Shown one piece after another: positions 34,238 through 42,086 of a stretch of 57,926 nt of DNA. Every line of letters starts with the position of its first letter. Position 1 is the first letter of the stretch. Origin of the DNA: RGIG5472 sp051867615 (GTDB lineage Bacteria > Bacillota > Clostridia > Oscillospirales > Oscillospiraceae). The stretch lies in assembly GCA_051867615.1 (NCBI GenBank), contig JBJDYU010000034.1, positions 1-57,926 of the forward strand, written 5' to 3'. Position numbers and translations under genes: made by a program. The notes beneath the pieces are model-generated. The model made no database searches. It was not told where the DNA came from and worked only from the letters and a program-made list of their open reading frames with translations.

Positions 34238-34351
34238 GTCCACGCAGAAGCGCGCCGCTGCGTCACCCTCGGGGAATCTTGCGCCCGGCTATTTCCCGAC
34301 GCTTTTTGCCCGCCCTTCCCGCTACAATAGCGGAGAAAGGAGGGACAAGCC

Positions 34352-36388
34352 ATGAAACGACTGCGAAAGGAATCCACTTTGCCCCTGCCCTCCCTCCGGT
34401 TCTGCCTGCTGCGCTTCCTCATGGGCGCTATCCTCAGCGCCAACCAGCTTTTCGGCGGCTACGCGCCCTTCGCGCTGGGCTTTGTCTCCGCCATGGGCGC
34501 GGGCAGCGGCGGCCTCGCGGCTCTCGCGGGAGTGTTCGCCGGCGGAGCGCTGTTCATGGATTTCTCCCGGGCGCTGCGGCTGGCGGCGGTGGGCATCCTC
34601 ATCTTCTCCGCCAGCTCTACTTTTGCCGGAACCCGGCCCGCCCGCCAGCCCCTGTTCCGTCCCGTGCTCTCCGCCCTGCTCATGGGCGCAGTGGAGACCA
34701 TCTATCTCATCACCGGTGAGGCGGGGCTGGTGGAATCGGCGGAGGGCGTCACCGCCGTGGTGCTGTGCGGTCTCGCCGCCTATTATTTCCCCGCCGACCC
34801 CGAGCTGCGCCTGCCGGAAACGCCGAAGGCGCTGTTTTCCTCCACCGTGCTGCTGGCGTCGCTGCTCATGTCTTTGACGGAGGTAACGCTGCCCTTCGGC
34901 CTGTCCCTGGGCCGGGTGCTGCTGGGTACCCTCGCCATGCACATCGCCTTCCAGACCGCGCCCGCCACCGCCGCCGCGGCGGGGCTGGGCCTGGGTCTCG
35001 CCATCGACCTGCGCATGGGCGGCAGCTCGCTGTTTTTCGCCGCAGCCTACGGCCTTGCCTCGCTCTTTCTCTCCTCCCGCCGAGAGAGCGGACGGCTCAT
35101 TGCCGCCATTCTCTACGGTCTGGTGGTGTCCTTCTTCCTGCTGCCCGCCTCCGTCTCCCTGCGCCTGCCATTGATGGAGGAAACGCTTTGCTCCGCGCTG
35201 CTGTTTCTGCCGCTGCCGCTGCCCCGGCGGGGCGGAAAATACCTCTCGCCTCAGGCCGGCGAACCCTCCCCCTCCCAGCGGCTGCGCCGCCAGCTGGAGC
35301 AGACGGCGCTGGCCTTCCGTGAGCTGGCGGAGAGCTTTCCGCGCGCGGCGGCGGAGGAAAACCCCTCCGTCCTCTTTGACCGGGTGGCAGAGCAGGTCTG
35401 CCATGGCTGCGGCTTGTGTGACGTCTGCTGGAAAAAGGAGTATCAGACCACCTACAGCGCCTTCAACGACGCCACCGCCGCCCTGCTCCGCCGGGGGCGG
35501 GCGGAGCCCGGCGATTTTCCCGGCTACTTCAGCAGCCGCTGTCCGCGCTTCGCGGACTTTCTCGATGCGCTGAACCGGGAGCTGGCCTCCTTTTTGCTGC
35601 GGCGGCAGTACCGGCTCCGCCTGCGGCAGGCCCACAGCAGCGCCCGGGGGCAGTACATACAGCTCTCAGACCTCCTCTCCCGCACGGCGGAGGAGCTGAC
35701 GGCCCGGGCGGTGGGCGCAGCGCGTAAAGCGCCCCTCGCCTATCAGGTGGGAAGCTCCCTGCGGCCCCGGCGTGGCCAGCAGGTCAGCGGCGACAGCGCG
35801 GCCTGGTTTGAAAGCGACAGCGGGCGGATGCTCTACCTGCTGCTCAGCGACGGCATGGGCAGCGGCCGGGAGGCCCAGCAGGAGTCCGCCACGGCGGTGC
35901 GGCTGCTGGAGCGCTTTCTCCGGGCGGATATGCCGGCGGAGGCGGCGCTGAGCACCCTCAGCTCCGCCTATTTCCTCCGGGGCGAGGAGGGCGGCGGCTT
36001 CACCACCATCGACCTGCTGGCGCTGGACCTGCAGACGGCGGAGGCCGTGCTGTACAAATACGGCGCTGCGCCCTCCTATCTCCGGCAGGGCGGGCAGGTC
36101 CGGCGCATCACCGGCGGCAGTCTCCCGGCGGGACTGGAAAAGGAGGGCCAGTCGCCGGACGTGACGCGGCTGCATCTCGGGCGCGGCGCGGTGCTGCTCC
36201 TCATGAGCGACGGCCTTTTGGAGCGGGAGGATGACCGCTGGATCACCGCGCTGCTGGAGGCCTGGGACGGGCAGAACCCGCAGTCCCTGACGGCGCTGCT
36301 GCTGGCGGATTCCCTGGAGCACGGCGGCGAAAACGATGACTGCGCCGCGTTGGCGCTGCTGCTGGGCGGCGGCGATACGGAAGTATAA
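34352..36388 (+). CDS. spoIIE: Stage II sporulation protein E (PP2C phosphatase)
   Basis: This 678-residue protein has about ten hydrophobic segments in residues 15-295. A central region with cysteine pairs (CHGCGLCDVCW) and a C-terminal PP2C domain follow (VSGDSAAWFES, LLSDGMGSGREA, LLLMSDGLLE, NDDCAALALLL). SpoIIE dephosphorylates SpoIIAA and so activates sigma-F in the forespore. AAGGAGGG lies before ATG 34352. The length is a little below the roughly 800 residues of the Bacillus protein. It implies that the host belongs to a spore-forming lineage. Confidence 0.93.
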   Translation: MKRLRKESTLPLPSLRFCLLRFLMGAILSANQLFGGYAPFALGFVSAMGAGSGGLAALAGVFAGGALFMDFSRALRLAAVGILIFSASSTFAGTRPARQPLFRPVLSALLMGAVETIYLITGEAGLVESAEGVTAVVLCGLAAYYFPADPELRLPETPKALFSSTVLLASLLMSLTEVTLPFGLSLGRVLLGTLAMHIAFQTAPATAAAAGLGLGLAIDLRMGGSSLFFAAAYGLASLFLSSRRESGRLIAAILYGLVVSFFLLPASVSLRLPLMEETLCSALLFLPLPLPRRGGKYLSPQAGEPSPSQRLRRQLEQTALAFRELAESFPRAAAEENPSVLFDRVAEQVCHGCGLCDVCWKKEYQTTYSAFNDATAALLRRGRAEPGDFPGYFSSRCPRFADFLDALNRELASFLLRRQYRLRLRQAHSSARGQYIQLSDLLSRTAEELTARAVGAARKAPLAYQVGSSLRPRRGQQVSGDSAAWFESDSGRMLYLLLSDGMGSGREAQQESATAVRLLERFLRADMPAEAALSTLSSAYFLRGEEGGGFTTIDLLALDLQTAEAVLYKYGAAPSYLRQGGQVRRITGGSLPAGLEKEGQSPDVTRLHLGRGAVLLLMSDGLLEREDDRWITALLEAWDGQNPQSLTALLLADSLEHGGENDDCAALALLLGGGDTEV

Positions 36389-36460
36389 AACCGCCCCGGC
36401 GGGGCAAGAATGATAGCAAAGACGGCGCCGCTCTCGCGGCCGTGAAAAGGAGCGATTCGA

Positions 36461-36736
36461 TTGGTCAAAGGTGTTTCCCGCCGGGTGGTCGTGGTGGATT
36501 CCCCAGATCCCCAGCTGTTTGAGCAGGCGATCTTCATCATGCGAAACGACGCCTTTGGCCGCAGCGGCGTTTCCTCCCAGCAGGTGGTGGCGGAGGCCGT
36601 GGAAGCGGCTTCCCGCTACGTCCGGGGCGCGGAGCGGAGCCGGAGGTTTTCCCTCCGGCAGCTCCCGCCCTGGGCCTACGCCATGGGCGGTGCGGGCGGC
36701 ATCGGCCTTTTATGGCTGGCGGTGAGCCTGCTGTGA
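36461..36736 (+). CDS. Small membrane-anchored hypothetical protein
   Basis: This 91-residue protein starts at TTG 36461 with AAAAGGAG upstream. The N-terminal part (GVSRRVVVVDSPDPQLFEQA, then IMRNDAFGRSGVSSQQVV) is soluble, and residues 72-91 form a transmembrane helix. It follows spoIIE by about 70 bases and ends before a terminator, so the two genes form one unit. I do not recognise a domain. A sporulation-related role is only suggested by position. Confidence 0.65.
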   Translation: MVKGVSRRVVVVDSPDPQLFEQAIFIMRNDAFGRSGVSSQQVVAEAVEAASRYVRGAERSRRFSLRQLPPWAYAMGGAGGIGLLWLAVSLL

Positions 36737-36766
36737 CCTTCCCTCTCCTCTCTTTTTTCCTCCTTT

Positions 36767-36803
36767 GCGGGCGTGTGCCGGTGGCATACGCCCGCCCTTT
36801 TTT
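36767..36803 (+). terminator. Rho-independent terminator of the spoIIE unit
   Basis: GCGGGCGTGTGCC (36767-36779) and GGCATACGCCCGC (36783-36795) form a 13-bp stem with one wobble, followed by CCTTTTTT. Confidence 0.88.
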
Positions 36804-36821
36804 CCCGAATCAGAGCTGCCC

Positions 36822-36850
36822 TTGGCAAACGCGGAGCGGATGTGGTATAA
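36822..36850 (+). promoter_or_regulatory. Promoter of dus
   Basis: TTGGCA (36822-36827) and TATAAT (36845-36850) are 17 bases apart. The predicted start point, near 36857, rules against the in-frame ATG at 36860 and supports ATG 36893 as the dus start. Confidence 0.75.
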
Positions 36851-36892
36851 TGCCGCCGTATGATGAAATTTTCGGAAAGCAGGTATCCGCCC

Positions 36893-37861
36893 ATGCGCAT
36901 CGGCTCTGTGGAAATCGCGTCCCCTCTGGTCCTGGCCCCCATGGCGGGCGTCACGGATCTGGCCTTTCGCTCCATCTGCCGGGAGATGGGCGCGGCGCTG
37001 AGCTGCACGGAGCTGGTCAGCTCCCGGGCCCTTTGCTATCAGGACAAAAAAAGCCGCCAGCTTTTGCAGCTGGCGGAGAATGAAAGACCCGCGGCGGTGC
37101 AGCTTTTCGGCAGCGACCCCGACTGCATGGCGGACGCGGCGGAGATCGCTCTCGCGGCCTCCGGCGCGGACATCCTCGACATCAACATGGGCTGTCCCGT
37201 GGGAAAGGTGGTGGCCAACGGTGACGGCAGCGCCCTGATGCGGGACCCGGAAAAGGCGGCTCGTATCGCGGAGGCCGTGGTGCGGCGGGTAAAAGTCCCC
37301 GTCACGGTGAAGATGCGCCGGGGCTGGGACAAGGGCAGCATCAACGCGGTGGGGCTGGCGAAGCTGATGGAGAGCGTGGGCGTGGCCGCCGTGGCGGTGC
37401 ACGGCCGCACCCGGATGCAGATGTACGGCGGCGCCGCCGACTGGACCACCATCCGGGAGGTAAAGGAGGCGGTCTCCATCCCCGTCATCGCCAACGGCGA
37501 CGTGTTCACCGCGGAGGACGCGGTGCGCATCCTCCGCTTCACCCACGCCGACGGCGTGATGATCGGCCGCGGCTGCTTCGGCAATCCCTGGCTGTTCGCT
37601 CAGGCCGCCGCCGCTCTCGCGGGAGAGCCTGTTCCTCCGCCGCCCACGCTCCGTGAGCGCTGCGAAACGGCGGAGCGGCAGTTTGCCCTTTCCGCCTCCG
37701 TCAAGGGCGAGCGCGTGGCGGTGCTGGAGGCCCGGCGGCATTACGCCTGGTACCTCAAGGGCATCCGCAACGCCGCCTACTACCGGGAAAAAATCGTCCA
37801 CATGGAGACCATGGAGGATGTGCACCGAATCACCGCCGGCATCCTGCGGGATTTGGCATAA
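36893..37861 (+). CDS. tRNA-dihydrouridine synthase
   Basis: This 322-residue flavoenzyme reduces uridines in tRNA. Family marks are LAPMAGVTDLAFR at the start, INMGCPVGKV with catalytic C101, K140 in VTVKMRRGWD, VAVHGRTRMQMY, and PVIANGDV with the FMN-binding IGRGCFGNPW. ATG 36893 matches the usual Dus N-terminus; the in-frame ATG at 36860 lies at the predicted transcription start. It resembles the DusB type, but the exact tRNA position is not predictable. Confidence 0.93.
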   Translation: MRIGSVEIASPLVLAPMAGVTDLAFRSICREMGAALSCTELVSSRALCYQDKKSRQLLQLAENERPAAVQLFGSDPDCMADAAEIALAASGADILDINMGCPVGKVVANGDGSALMRDPEKAARIAEAVVRRVKVPVTVKMRRGWDKGSINAVGLAKLMESVGVAAVAVHGRTRMQMYGGAADWTTIREVKEAVSIPVIANGDVFTAEDAVRILRFTHADGVMIGRGCFGNPWLFAQAAAALAGEPVPPPPTLRERCETAERQFALSASVKGERVAVLEARRHYAWYLKGIRNAAYYREKIVHMETMEDVHRITAGILRDLA

Positions 37862-37899
37862 TTGTCCATTTTCTTTTTTCCGCTTTTGTGTTATCCTGT

Positions 37900-37971
37900 C
37901 TATCGGCAGGTGCCATCACCCTGCCGGCAGGCTTTATACGCCTGTCAACTAAAAAAATGGGAGAATTGCAT
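37900..37971 (+). promoter_or_regulatory. Structured queT leader, possible preQ1-type riboswitch
   Basis: CGGCAGG pairs with CCTGCCG, and the overlapping CAGGC pairs with GCCTG. The CCTGCC-GGCAGG centre can also pair with itself, so folds are mutually exclusive. The final hairpin is followed by an A-rich tail (CAACTAAAAAAATGGGAG) that runs into the ribosome site, as in preQ1-I riboswitches. The conserved loop is not a clear match, so the class is uncertain. Confidence 0.35.
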
Positions 37972-38469
37972 ATGAAACGTTTTTCCACCAAAGACCTGAC
38001 GGCCGCGGCCGTCGTGGCGGGCCTGTACACCGCCCTGTCCCTGCTCTCCGACGTGCTGGGCCTCGCCTTCGGCCCCATCCAGTGCCGCTTTTCCGAAGCG
38101 CTCTGCGTTCTGCCGCTGGTGCTGCCCTCCTCCGTGTGGGGTTTGACGCTGGGCTGTCTGCTGACCAACATCCTCAGCCCCTACGGGCTGCCGGATCTGG
38201 TAGTGGGCACCTTCGCCACCTTCCTCGCCGCGTGCCTGACCCGCCGCTGCCGCAGCCAGTGGACCGCCGCGATCCCCCCGGTGCTGTGCAACGGCGTGCT
38301 GGTGGGAGCGCTCATCGCTTTCCAGCAGGCGGGGCTTTCCGCCGCCTTCCCCGCCGCGTTCCTCTATAACGGCGTCACCGTGGCGCTGGGCGAGGTTCTG
38401 GCCTGCGGCGTGCTGGGGCTTGCGCTGCTGCGCATCCTGCGGGGCCGTCTCTCCTTCCTTCTGCCCTGA
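37972..38469 (+). CDS. QueT-family transporter S component
   Basis: This 165-residue membrane protein has five or six hydrophobic segments and the QueT signature: an N-terminal TAAAVVAGLYTALSLL, FGPIQCRFSEALCVLPL and LGCLLTNILSPYGLPDLVVGTF. QueT proteins are ECF-type S components for queuosine precursors (preQ0/preQ1). ATG 37972 has GGGAG upstream. No ECF ATPase lies nearby, so a shared energising module elsewhere is assumed. It lies downstream of dus; both concern tRNA modification, though the link may be coincidence. Confidence 0.85.
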   Translation: MKRFSTKDLTAAAVVAGLYTALSLLSDVLGLAFGPIQCRFSEALCVLPLVLPSSVWGLTLGCLLTNILSPYGLPDLVVGTFATFLAACLTRRCRSQWTAAIPPVLCNGVLVGALIAFQQAGLSAAFPAAFLYNGVTVALGEVLACGVLGLALLRILRGRLSFLLP

Positions 38470-38483
38470 GCGTAACGTCCCGA

Positions 38484-38517
38484 ACGCTCCGGCGGCGCTG
38501 CCGCCGGAGCGTTTTTT
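38484..38517 (+). terminator. Rho-independent terminator after queT
   Basis: ACGCTCCGGCGGC-GCT-GCCGCCGGAGCGT is followed by TTTTT. Confidence 0.92.
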
Positions 38518-38603
38518 CGCCGTGCCGGGTACTTTTTCCGGAGAGAGCGGCGCAGAAGCCGGGAAAAACGGGCCTTTTTGGGCTTTTTCTTCGTCAAAAA
38601 TCC

Positions 38604-38632
38604 TTGACAAGCCCCGGGAAAGGGGATAAAAT
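38604..38632 (+). promoter_or_regulatory. Promoter of rpsF-ssb-rpsR
   Basis: TTGACA (38604-38609) and TAAAAT (38627-38632) are 17 bases apart. The leader contains an 8-bp hairpin, GCTCACAT/ATGTGGGC, at about 38664-38685, which may be regulatory. I could not match it to the known S6:S18 leader motif. Confidence 0.8.
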
Positions 38633-38712
38633 AATTAGGCTCGCTTATCAGCGGGTAAATCCTTGCTCACATTTGGCTATGTGGGCCATCAGACCAGAAG
38701 GAGGTGCAAAGA

Positions 38713-39009
38713 ATGGCTAAGATTTCTGCCAACTATGAGGTCGTGTACATCGTCGACCCTGCACAGGGTGAGGAGGCTATTGCCGCCACCGTGGCGAAGT
38801 TCAAGGACCTGGCGGAACAGCACGGGACCAACGTGGAAGTGGAAGAGTGGGGCAAGCGCAAGCTGGCTTACGCGATCAACTACAAGTCCGAGGGCTACTA
38901 TGTCCTCATGAGCTTCACCAGCAGTCCCGAATTCCCCAAGGAGCTGGACCGCGTGCTCGGTATCACCGAGGGCATCATGCGTTCCATGATCGTCTGCAAG
39001 GGCGAATAA
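38713..39009 (+). CDS. rpsF: 30S ribosomal protein S6
   Basis: This 98-residue ribosomal protein S6 binds the central domain of 16S rRNA as a heterodimer with S18, encoded two genes downstream. It shows the S6 fold signature: YEVVYIVDPAQGEE, EEWGKRKLAYAINYKSEGYY and LDRVLGITEGIMRSMIV. ATG 38713 is preferred over the GTG at 38704, which lies in the GGAGGTG ribosome site. Confidence 0.97.
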   Translation: MAKISANYEVVYIVDPAQGEEAIAATVAKFKDLAEQHGTNVEVEEWGKRKLAYAINYKSEGYYVLMSFTSSPEFPKELDRVLGITEGIMRSMIVCKGE

Positions 39010-39024
39010 GGGGGCGGATGCGAT

Positions 39025-39474
39025 ATGCTTAACCGCATCATCATCATGGGCCGTCTGACCAAGGACCCGGAGCTGCGCAGAACGCAGAGCGGCACTGCCG
39101 TGACCTCGTTCTCCCTGGCGGTGGACCGGGACTTCAAGAGCCAGTCCGGCGAAAAAGAGACCGATTTCATTGATGTGGTCGCCTGGCGGAGTACGGCGGA
39201 GTTCATCTGCCAGTATTTCAGCAAGGGCCGTATGGCCGTTGTGGAGGGCCGGCTGCAGCTGCGAGATTGGAAGGACCAGAACGGCAACAACCGCCGCAGC
39301 GCGGAAGTCGTTGCCGATAACGTGTATTTTGGCGACAGCAAGCGTGACAGCGCCCCCATGGGCGGCGCCATGCCCGGCTCCGCTCCTGCCGGCGGCTACG
39401 GAAAAGCCCCCGCGGGCGGTATGCCCTCCGCTTTCGCCGAGATCGACGAAGAGGACGGCGAGCTGCCGTTCTGA
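39025..39474 (+). CDS. ssb: Single-stranded DNA-binding protein
   Basis: This 149-residue protein has an OB fold over residues 1-105 (NRIIIMGRLTKDPELRRTQS, FSLAVDRD, FIDVVAWRSTAEF, KGRMAVVEGRLQLR). A Gly/Ala/Pro-rich linker follows, then the acidic C-terminal tip EDGELPF that recruits partner proteins. It lies between rpsF and rpsR, the standard Firmicutes order. Confidence 0.96.
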   Translation: MLNRIIIMGRLTKDPELRRTQSGTAVTSFSLAVDRDFKSQSGEKETDFIDVVAWRSTAEFICQYFSKGRMAVVEGRLQLRDWKDQNGNNRRSAEVVADNVYFGDSKRDSAPMGGAMPGSAPAGGYGKAPAGGMPSAFAEIDEEDGELPF

Positions 39475-39519
39475 TCGAACGCCGAAGCGTTCCACCATTC
39501 TAACAAGGAGGAAACTTTC

Positions 39520-39774
39520 ATGGCTATGGAAAATGAAAACCGGCCTTCCCGCCCGATGAACCGCAATCGCCGCAAGAAGGTCTGCCAGTTCTGTGTTGAC
39601 AAGGCCACCTATATCGATTACAAGGACGCCGCCAAGCTGCGCCGCTACATTTCCGAGCGCTCCAAGATCCTGCCCCGCAGGACCACCGGCACCTGCGCCA
39701 TGCATCAGCGCCAGCTGACCGAGGCTATCAAGCGCGCCCGTCAGATCGCTCTGCTGCCTTTCGTGACCGAATAA
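39520..39774 (+). CDS. rpsR: 30S ribosomal protein S18
   Basis: This 84-residue S18 has the KKVCQFCVDK zinc-type cysteine motif near the start, then IDYKDAAKLRRYISERSKIL, RRTTGTCAMHQR and KRARQIALLPF. AAGGAGG precedes ATG 39520. It closes the rpsF operon and is followed by a strong terminator. Confidence 0.97.
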   Translation: MAMENENRPSRPMNRNRRKKVCQFCVDKATYIDYKDAAKLRRYISERSKILPRRTTGTCAMHQRQLTEAIKRARQIALLPFVTE

Positions 39775-39790
39775 AGAACTGCATCAAAAT

Positions 39791-39832
39791 ACCACGCCCG
39801 GGCCGAACGGCCCGGGCGTGGTTTCTTTTTCT
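39791..39832 (+). terminator. Rho-independent terminator after rpsR
   Basis: ACCACGCCCGGGCC-GAAC-GGCCCGGGCGTGGT forms a 14-bp stem, then TTCTTTTTC. The upstream AAAAT may let it serve the convergent gene as well. Confidence 0.93.
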
Positions 39833-39846
39833 TGTGTAAGCTGCGG

Positions 39847-40596
39847 TCATATCCGCAGCGCAAGCTCCAGCGCCAGGTAGAGTTTATCGAGGGAATGGTT
39901 TGCCTCGGGCAGGCCATCGGGACTGTACTCCGGCCCGTCCAGCACGTCTCCCGTCATCAGGAAGTCGTACAGTGCAAAGCCGTGGAAGGCGCAGACCGCC
40001 TGCACGCCCGCCAGCTCCATCTCCACCGCAAGGCAGCCCTCGCCCACCCGCTTTTCCACCTCTCCGCGGGTCTCGCGGTAGACGGCGTCGGTGGTCCAGA
40101 CCCGGCCCCGGACATAGGGCGCCCCCAGCTCCTCAAAAACGCGGCAGACCGTTTCCGCCCCGGGGACCTCGATATAGTCCGCGGGAGCGGCGTAGTGGTA
40201 CGACATTCCCTCGTCCCGGTACGCCGCCGTGGGAACCACATACTTCCCCTCCGTCGCCTGCCGGTTCAGGGAACCCGCCGAGCCGAACATGACGAATTTG
40301 GTCGCTCCTGTGAGCCAATTCACTTCGATCACGTCTGTGGCTGCCCCGGTAGAACCCACATGGGAGAGGTAAAACGCCAGCTTTTTGCCCCGGTACGGAA
40401 AAGCGTAGATGGGCACAGCGCCGTTGCAGGCGTCGATCTCCGCGATCTTTTCGCAGGGGAAGCGCTCCAGCAGATGCTCAAAAATAGCCTTGGAAAACGT
40501 GACAAGGCAGACCTCGCAGATATGCCGCTGCTCGCCGTAGAAAGCGCCGGGAGAAAAGACCGGCTCCGTTTTGCTATCAAAGGAATCTGTGATCAT
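39847..40596 (-). CDS. Nucleoside phosphorylase (uridine phosphorylase-like)
   Basis: This 249-residue protein of the PNP/UDP family has LSHVGSTGAATDVIEV (phosphate loop), KFVMFGSAGSL and CLAVEMELAGVQAVC, in which the E-M-E motif binds ribose. It would cleave a nucleoside with phosphate to free base and ribose 1-phosphate. Uridine specificity is a guess from overall similarity. ATG 40596 has GGGGAGGAG upstream. It stands alone between the rpsR terminator and the lysozyme genes. Confidence 0.82.
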   Translation of the reverse strand: MITDSFDSKTEPVFSPGAFYGEQRHICEVCLVTFSKAIFEHLLERFPCEKIAEIDACNGAVPIYAFPYRGKKLAFYLSHVGSTGAATDVIEVNWLTGATKFVMFGSAGSLNRQATEGKYVVPTAAYRDEGMSYHYAAPADYIEVPGAETVCRVFEELGAPYVRGRVWTTDAVYRETRGEVEKRVGEGCLAVEMELAGVQAVCAFHGFALYDFLMTGDVLDGPEYSPDGLPEANHSLDKLYLALELALRI

Positions 40597-40638
40597 AAGG
40601 CTCCTCCCCGTGCGTCCATTTTGCCGGACGCGGTCAAA

Positions 40639-41949
40639 TCAGTCAAAGCGCACGTTCAGATCCACGCGGCCCTGGATGCCCGGCACCGTGCCGCTGGAGG
40701 TGTACTGCCAGAGGTCGTAGCCGCCGTAGTAAAACGCCGGAGTCGCGTTATAGTCCGCGAGCCACCAGCCGTAGTCCGTGAGCTGGGTCAGGTCATAGCG
40801 CACATAGCCCAGATACTGGTTGAAGTAGACCGTGGCGTCATAGCCCGCGCTCTCCACACGCTGGCAGAAGGCGATGGCGCAGGCGGTGAGGGCAGCTTTC
40901 CCCAGACCCGCCGTGCGGGCGGAGGAGCTGCTGACGTTCTCCCAGTCGAACACCACCGGCAGCTGCAGCGGATAGCCCTCCGTCAGCCCCAGCACGAAGT
41001 CGGCTTCTTCCACCGCTTCCGCCTCCGTGATGGCCTGGGAGAAGAAGTACACGCCCACGTCCAGGCCCGCCGCCAGCGCGCCCTCGATATTCTTTCGGAA
41101 ATATGTATCCTCCACGATCCTGCCGTTGGTATAGCCCCGGTAGCCCGCCCGGATGATGGCGAAGGAAATGCCCGAGGCCGCCACGGCCTCCCAGTCGATG
41201 TTCCCCTGGTAGGAGGAGACGTCGATGCCCATGGAGGAGGCGCCGTCCTTATAATAGCGGTAGCCGCTGCTCTCCGTGTAAAAACTCTCCGAAGTGAACT
41301 GGCCCACGGGAAGCTCCCGCTGGATGTCGTACCAGCTGCCCTGGAAGGCGATCTGGCCGGAGGTCTCCCGGCTGATGGTCCGCCAGTCGGTGTTCTGAAT
41401 GCGCCAGATCACCGTGGCCATTTCGCCGCGCTTGATGTTCTCCGTGGCGGCGAGGACGCGCACGCCGCCCTGGTCCTTGCCCTGCATGATGCCCGTGGTA
41501 TAGAGGGCAATGGCGTAGCCGTCCGAAGTGTCGGCGTAGGGCGAGGAGAGATTGGACTTCGGCAGATTCAGCGCCCGGGCGGTGAGCCGGGCGATGAGCA
41601 GGCGGCTGGCCTCCGCTTTCAGGTCGGTGATCTCTCCCTCGTCAATGAAGCCCTTTTTCAGTGCATAATCGTAATAGCCGCTTAAGGTGTTCGTCCCCGT
41701 GGCGGGCTGCTCCGGATAGCCCGCCGCGAGCAGCACCAGCTTCAGCGCCGCGCCGCAGGTCACCGGATTGTCCGGCCGGTAGGTGCCGTCGCCGTAGCCG
41801 TTGATGACGCCGGCCTCCGCCATGTCATAGATCTGCTGGGCGCACCAGAGGCTCGCCTTTACGTCCGAAAAGGACGCGGCCCGCGCCGGAACGGAAAAAC
41901 CCAGCAGCAGGGTCAGCGCCAACGCCATTCCCACCAGTCGTTTCTTCAT
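40639..41949 (-). CDS. SLH-anchored GH25 lysozyme-like muramidase
   Basis: This 436-residue secreted protein has a signal peptide (1-24, ARA). An SLH-type region covers about 25-190 (FSDVKASLWCAQQIYDMAEA, YGDGTYRPDNPVTCGAALKL) and a GH25 catalytic domain covers 241-436. The latter shows GIDVSSYQGNIDW (D243) and VVFDWEN (D335, E337), the acidic residues of Chalaropsis-type muramidases. It would cut peptidoglycan glycan strands while bound to the wall. It lies just left of another SLH-lysozyme, with which it shares a nearly identical SLH segment. Confidence 0.88.
   Translation of the reverse strand: MKKRLVGMALALTLLLGFSVPARAASFSDVKASLWCAQQIYDMAEAGVINGYGDGTYRPDNPVTCGAALKLVLLAAGYPEQPATGTNTLSGYYDYALKKGFIDEGEITDLKAEASRLLIARLTARALNLPKSNLSSPYADTSDGYAIALYTTGIMQGKDQGGVRVLAATENIKRGEMATVIWRIQNTDWRTISRETSGQIAFQGSWYDIQRELPVGQFTSESFYTESSGYRYYKDGASSMGIDVSSYQGNIDWEAVAASGISFAIIRAGYRGYTNGRIVEDTYFRKNIEGALAAGLDVGVYFFSQAITEAEAVEEADFVLGLTEGYPLQLPVVFDWENVSSSSARTAGLGKAALTACAIAFCQRVESAGYDATVYFNQYLGYVRYDLTQLTDYGWWLADYNATPAFYYGGYDLWQYTSSGTVPGIQGRVDLNVRFD
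41707..41766 (-). repeat. Direct repeat copy 1 (SLH segment of GH25 gene)
   Basis: These 60 bases are identical to 42435-42494 except for one base. They encode CGAALKLVLLAAGYPEQ. Confidence 0.9.
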
Positions 41950-42009
41950 CTTCTATCCTCTCTTTCTCCCGCAGGGGCCGCTGTGCCGTATGTAGCCTGC
42001 GGCAAAGAA

Positions 42010-42041
42010 CAGGCCCGGAGGCGAAAACGCCGCCGGGCCTG
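42010..42041 (-). terminator. Hairpin terminator after GH24 gene
   Basis: On the minus strand AGGCCCGGCGGCG-TTTT-CGCCTCCGGGCCT forms a long stem with one mismatch, then GTTCTTT. Confidence 0.65.
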
Positions 42042-42086
42042 CGCCGCAGTGCCAGTATACCATGTTTTTTCAGTTATGTAAACTTT

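Noticed and set aside
38640..38712. S6:S18 autoregulatory leader motif before rpsF
   Set aside because: An 8-bp hairpin exists, but the conserved CCG-type element could not be recognised, so it was not called.
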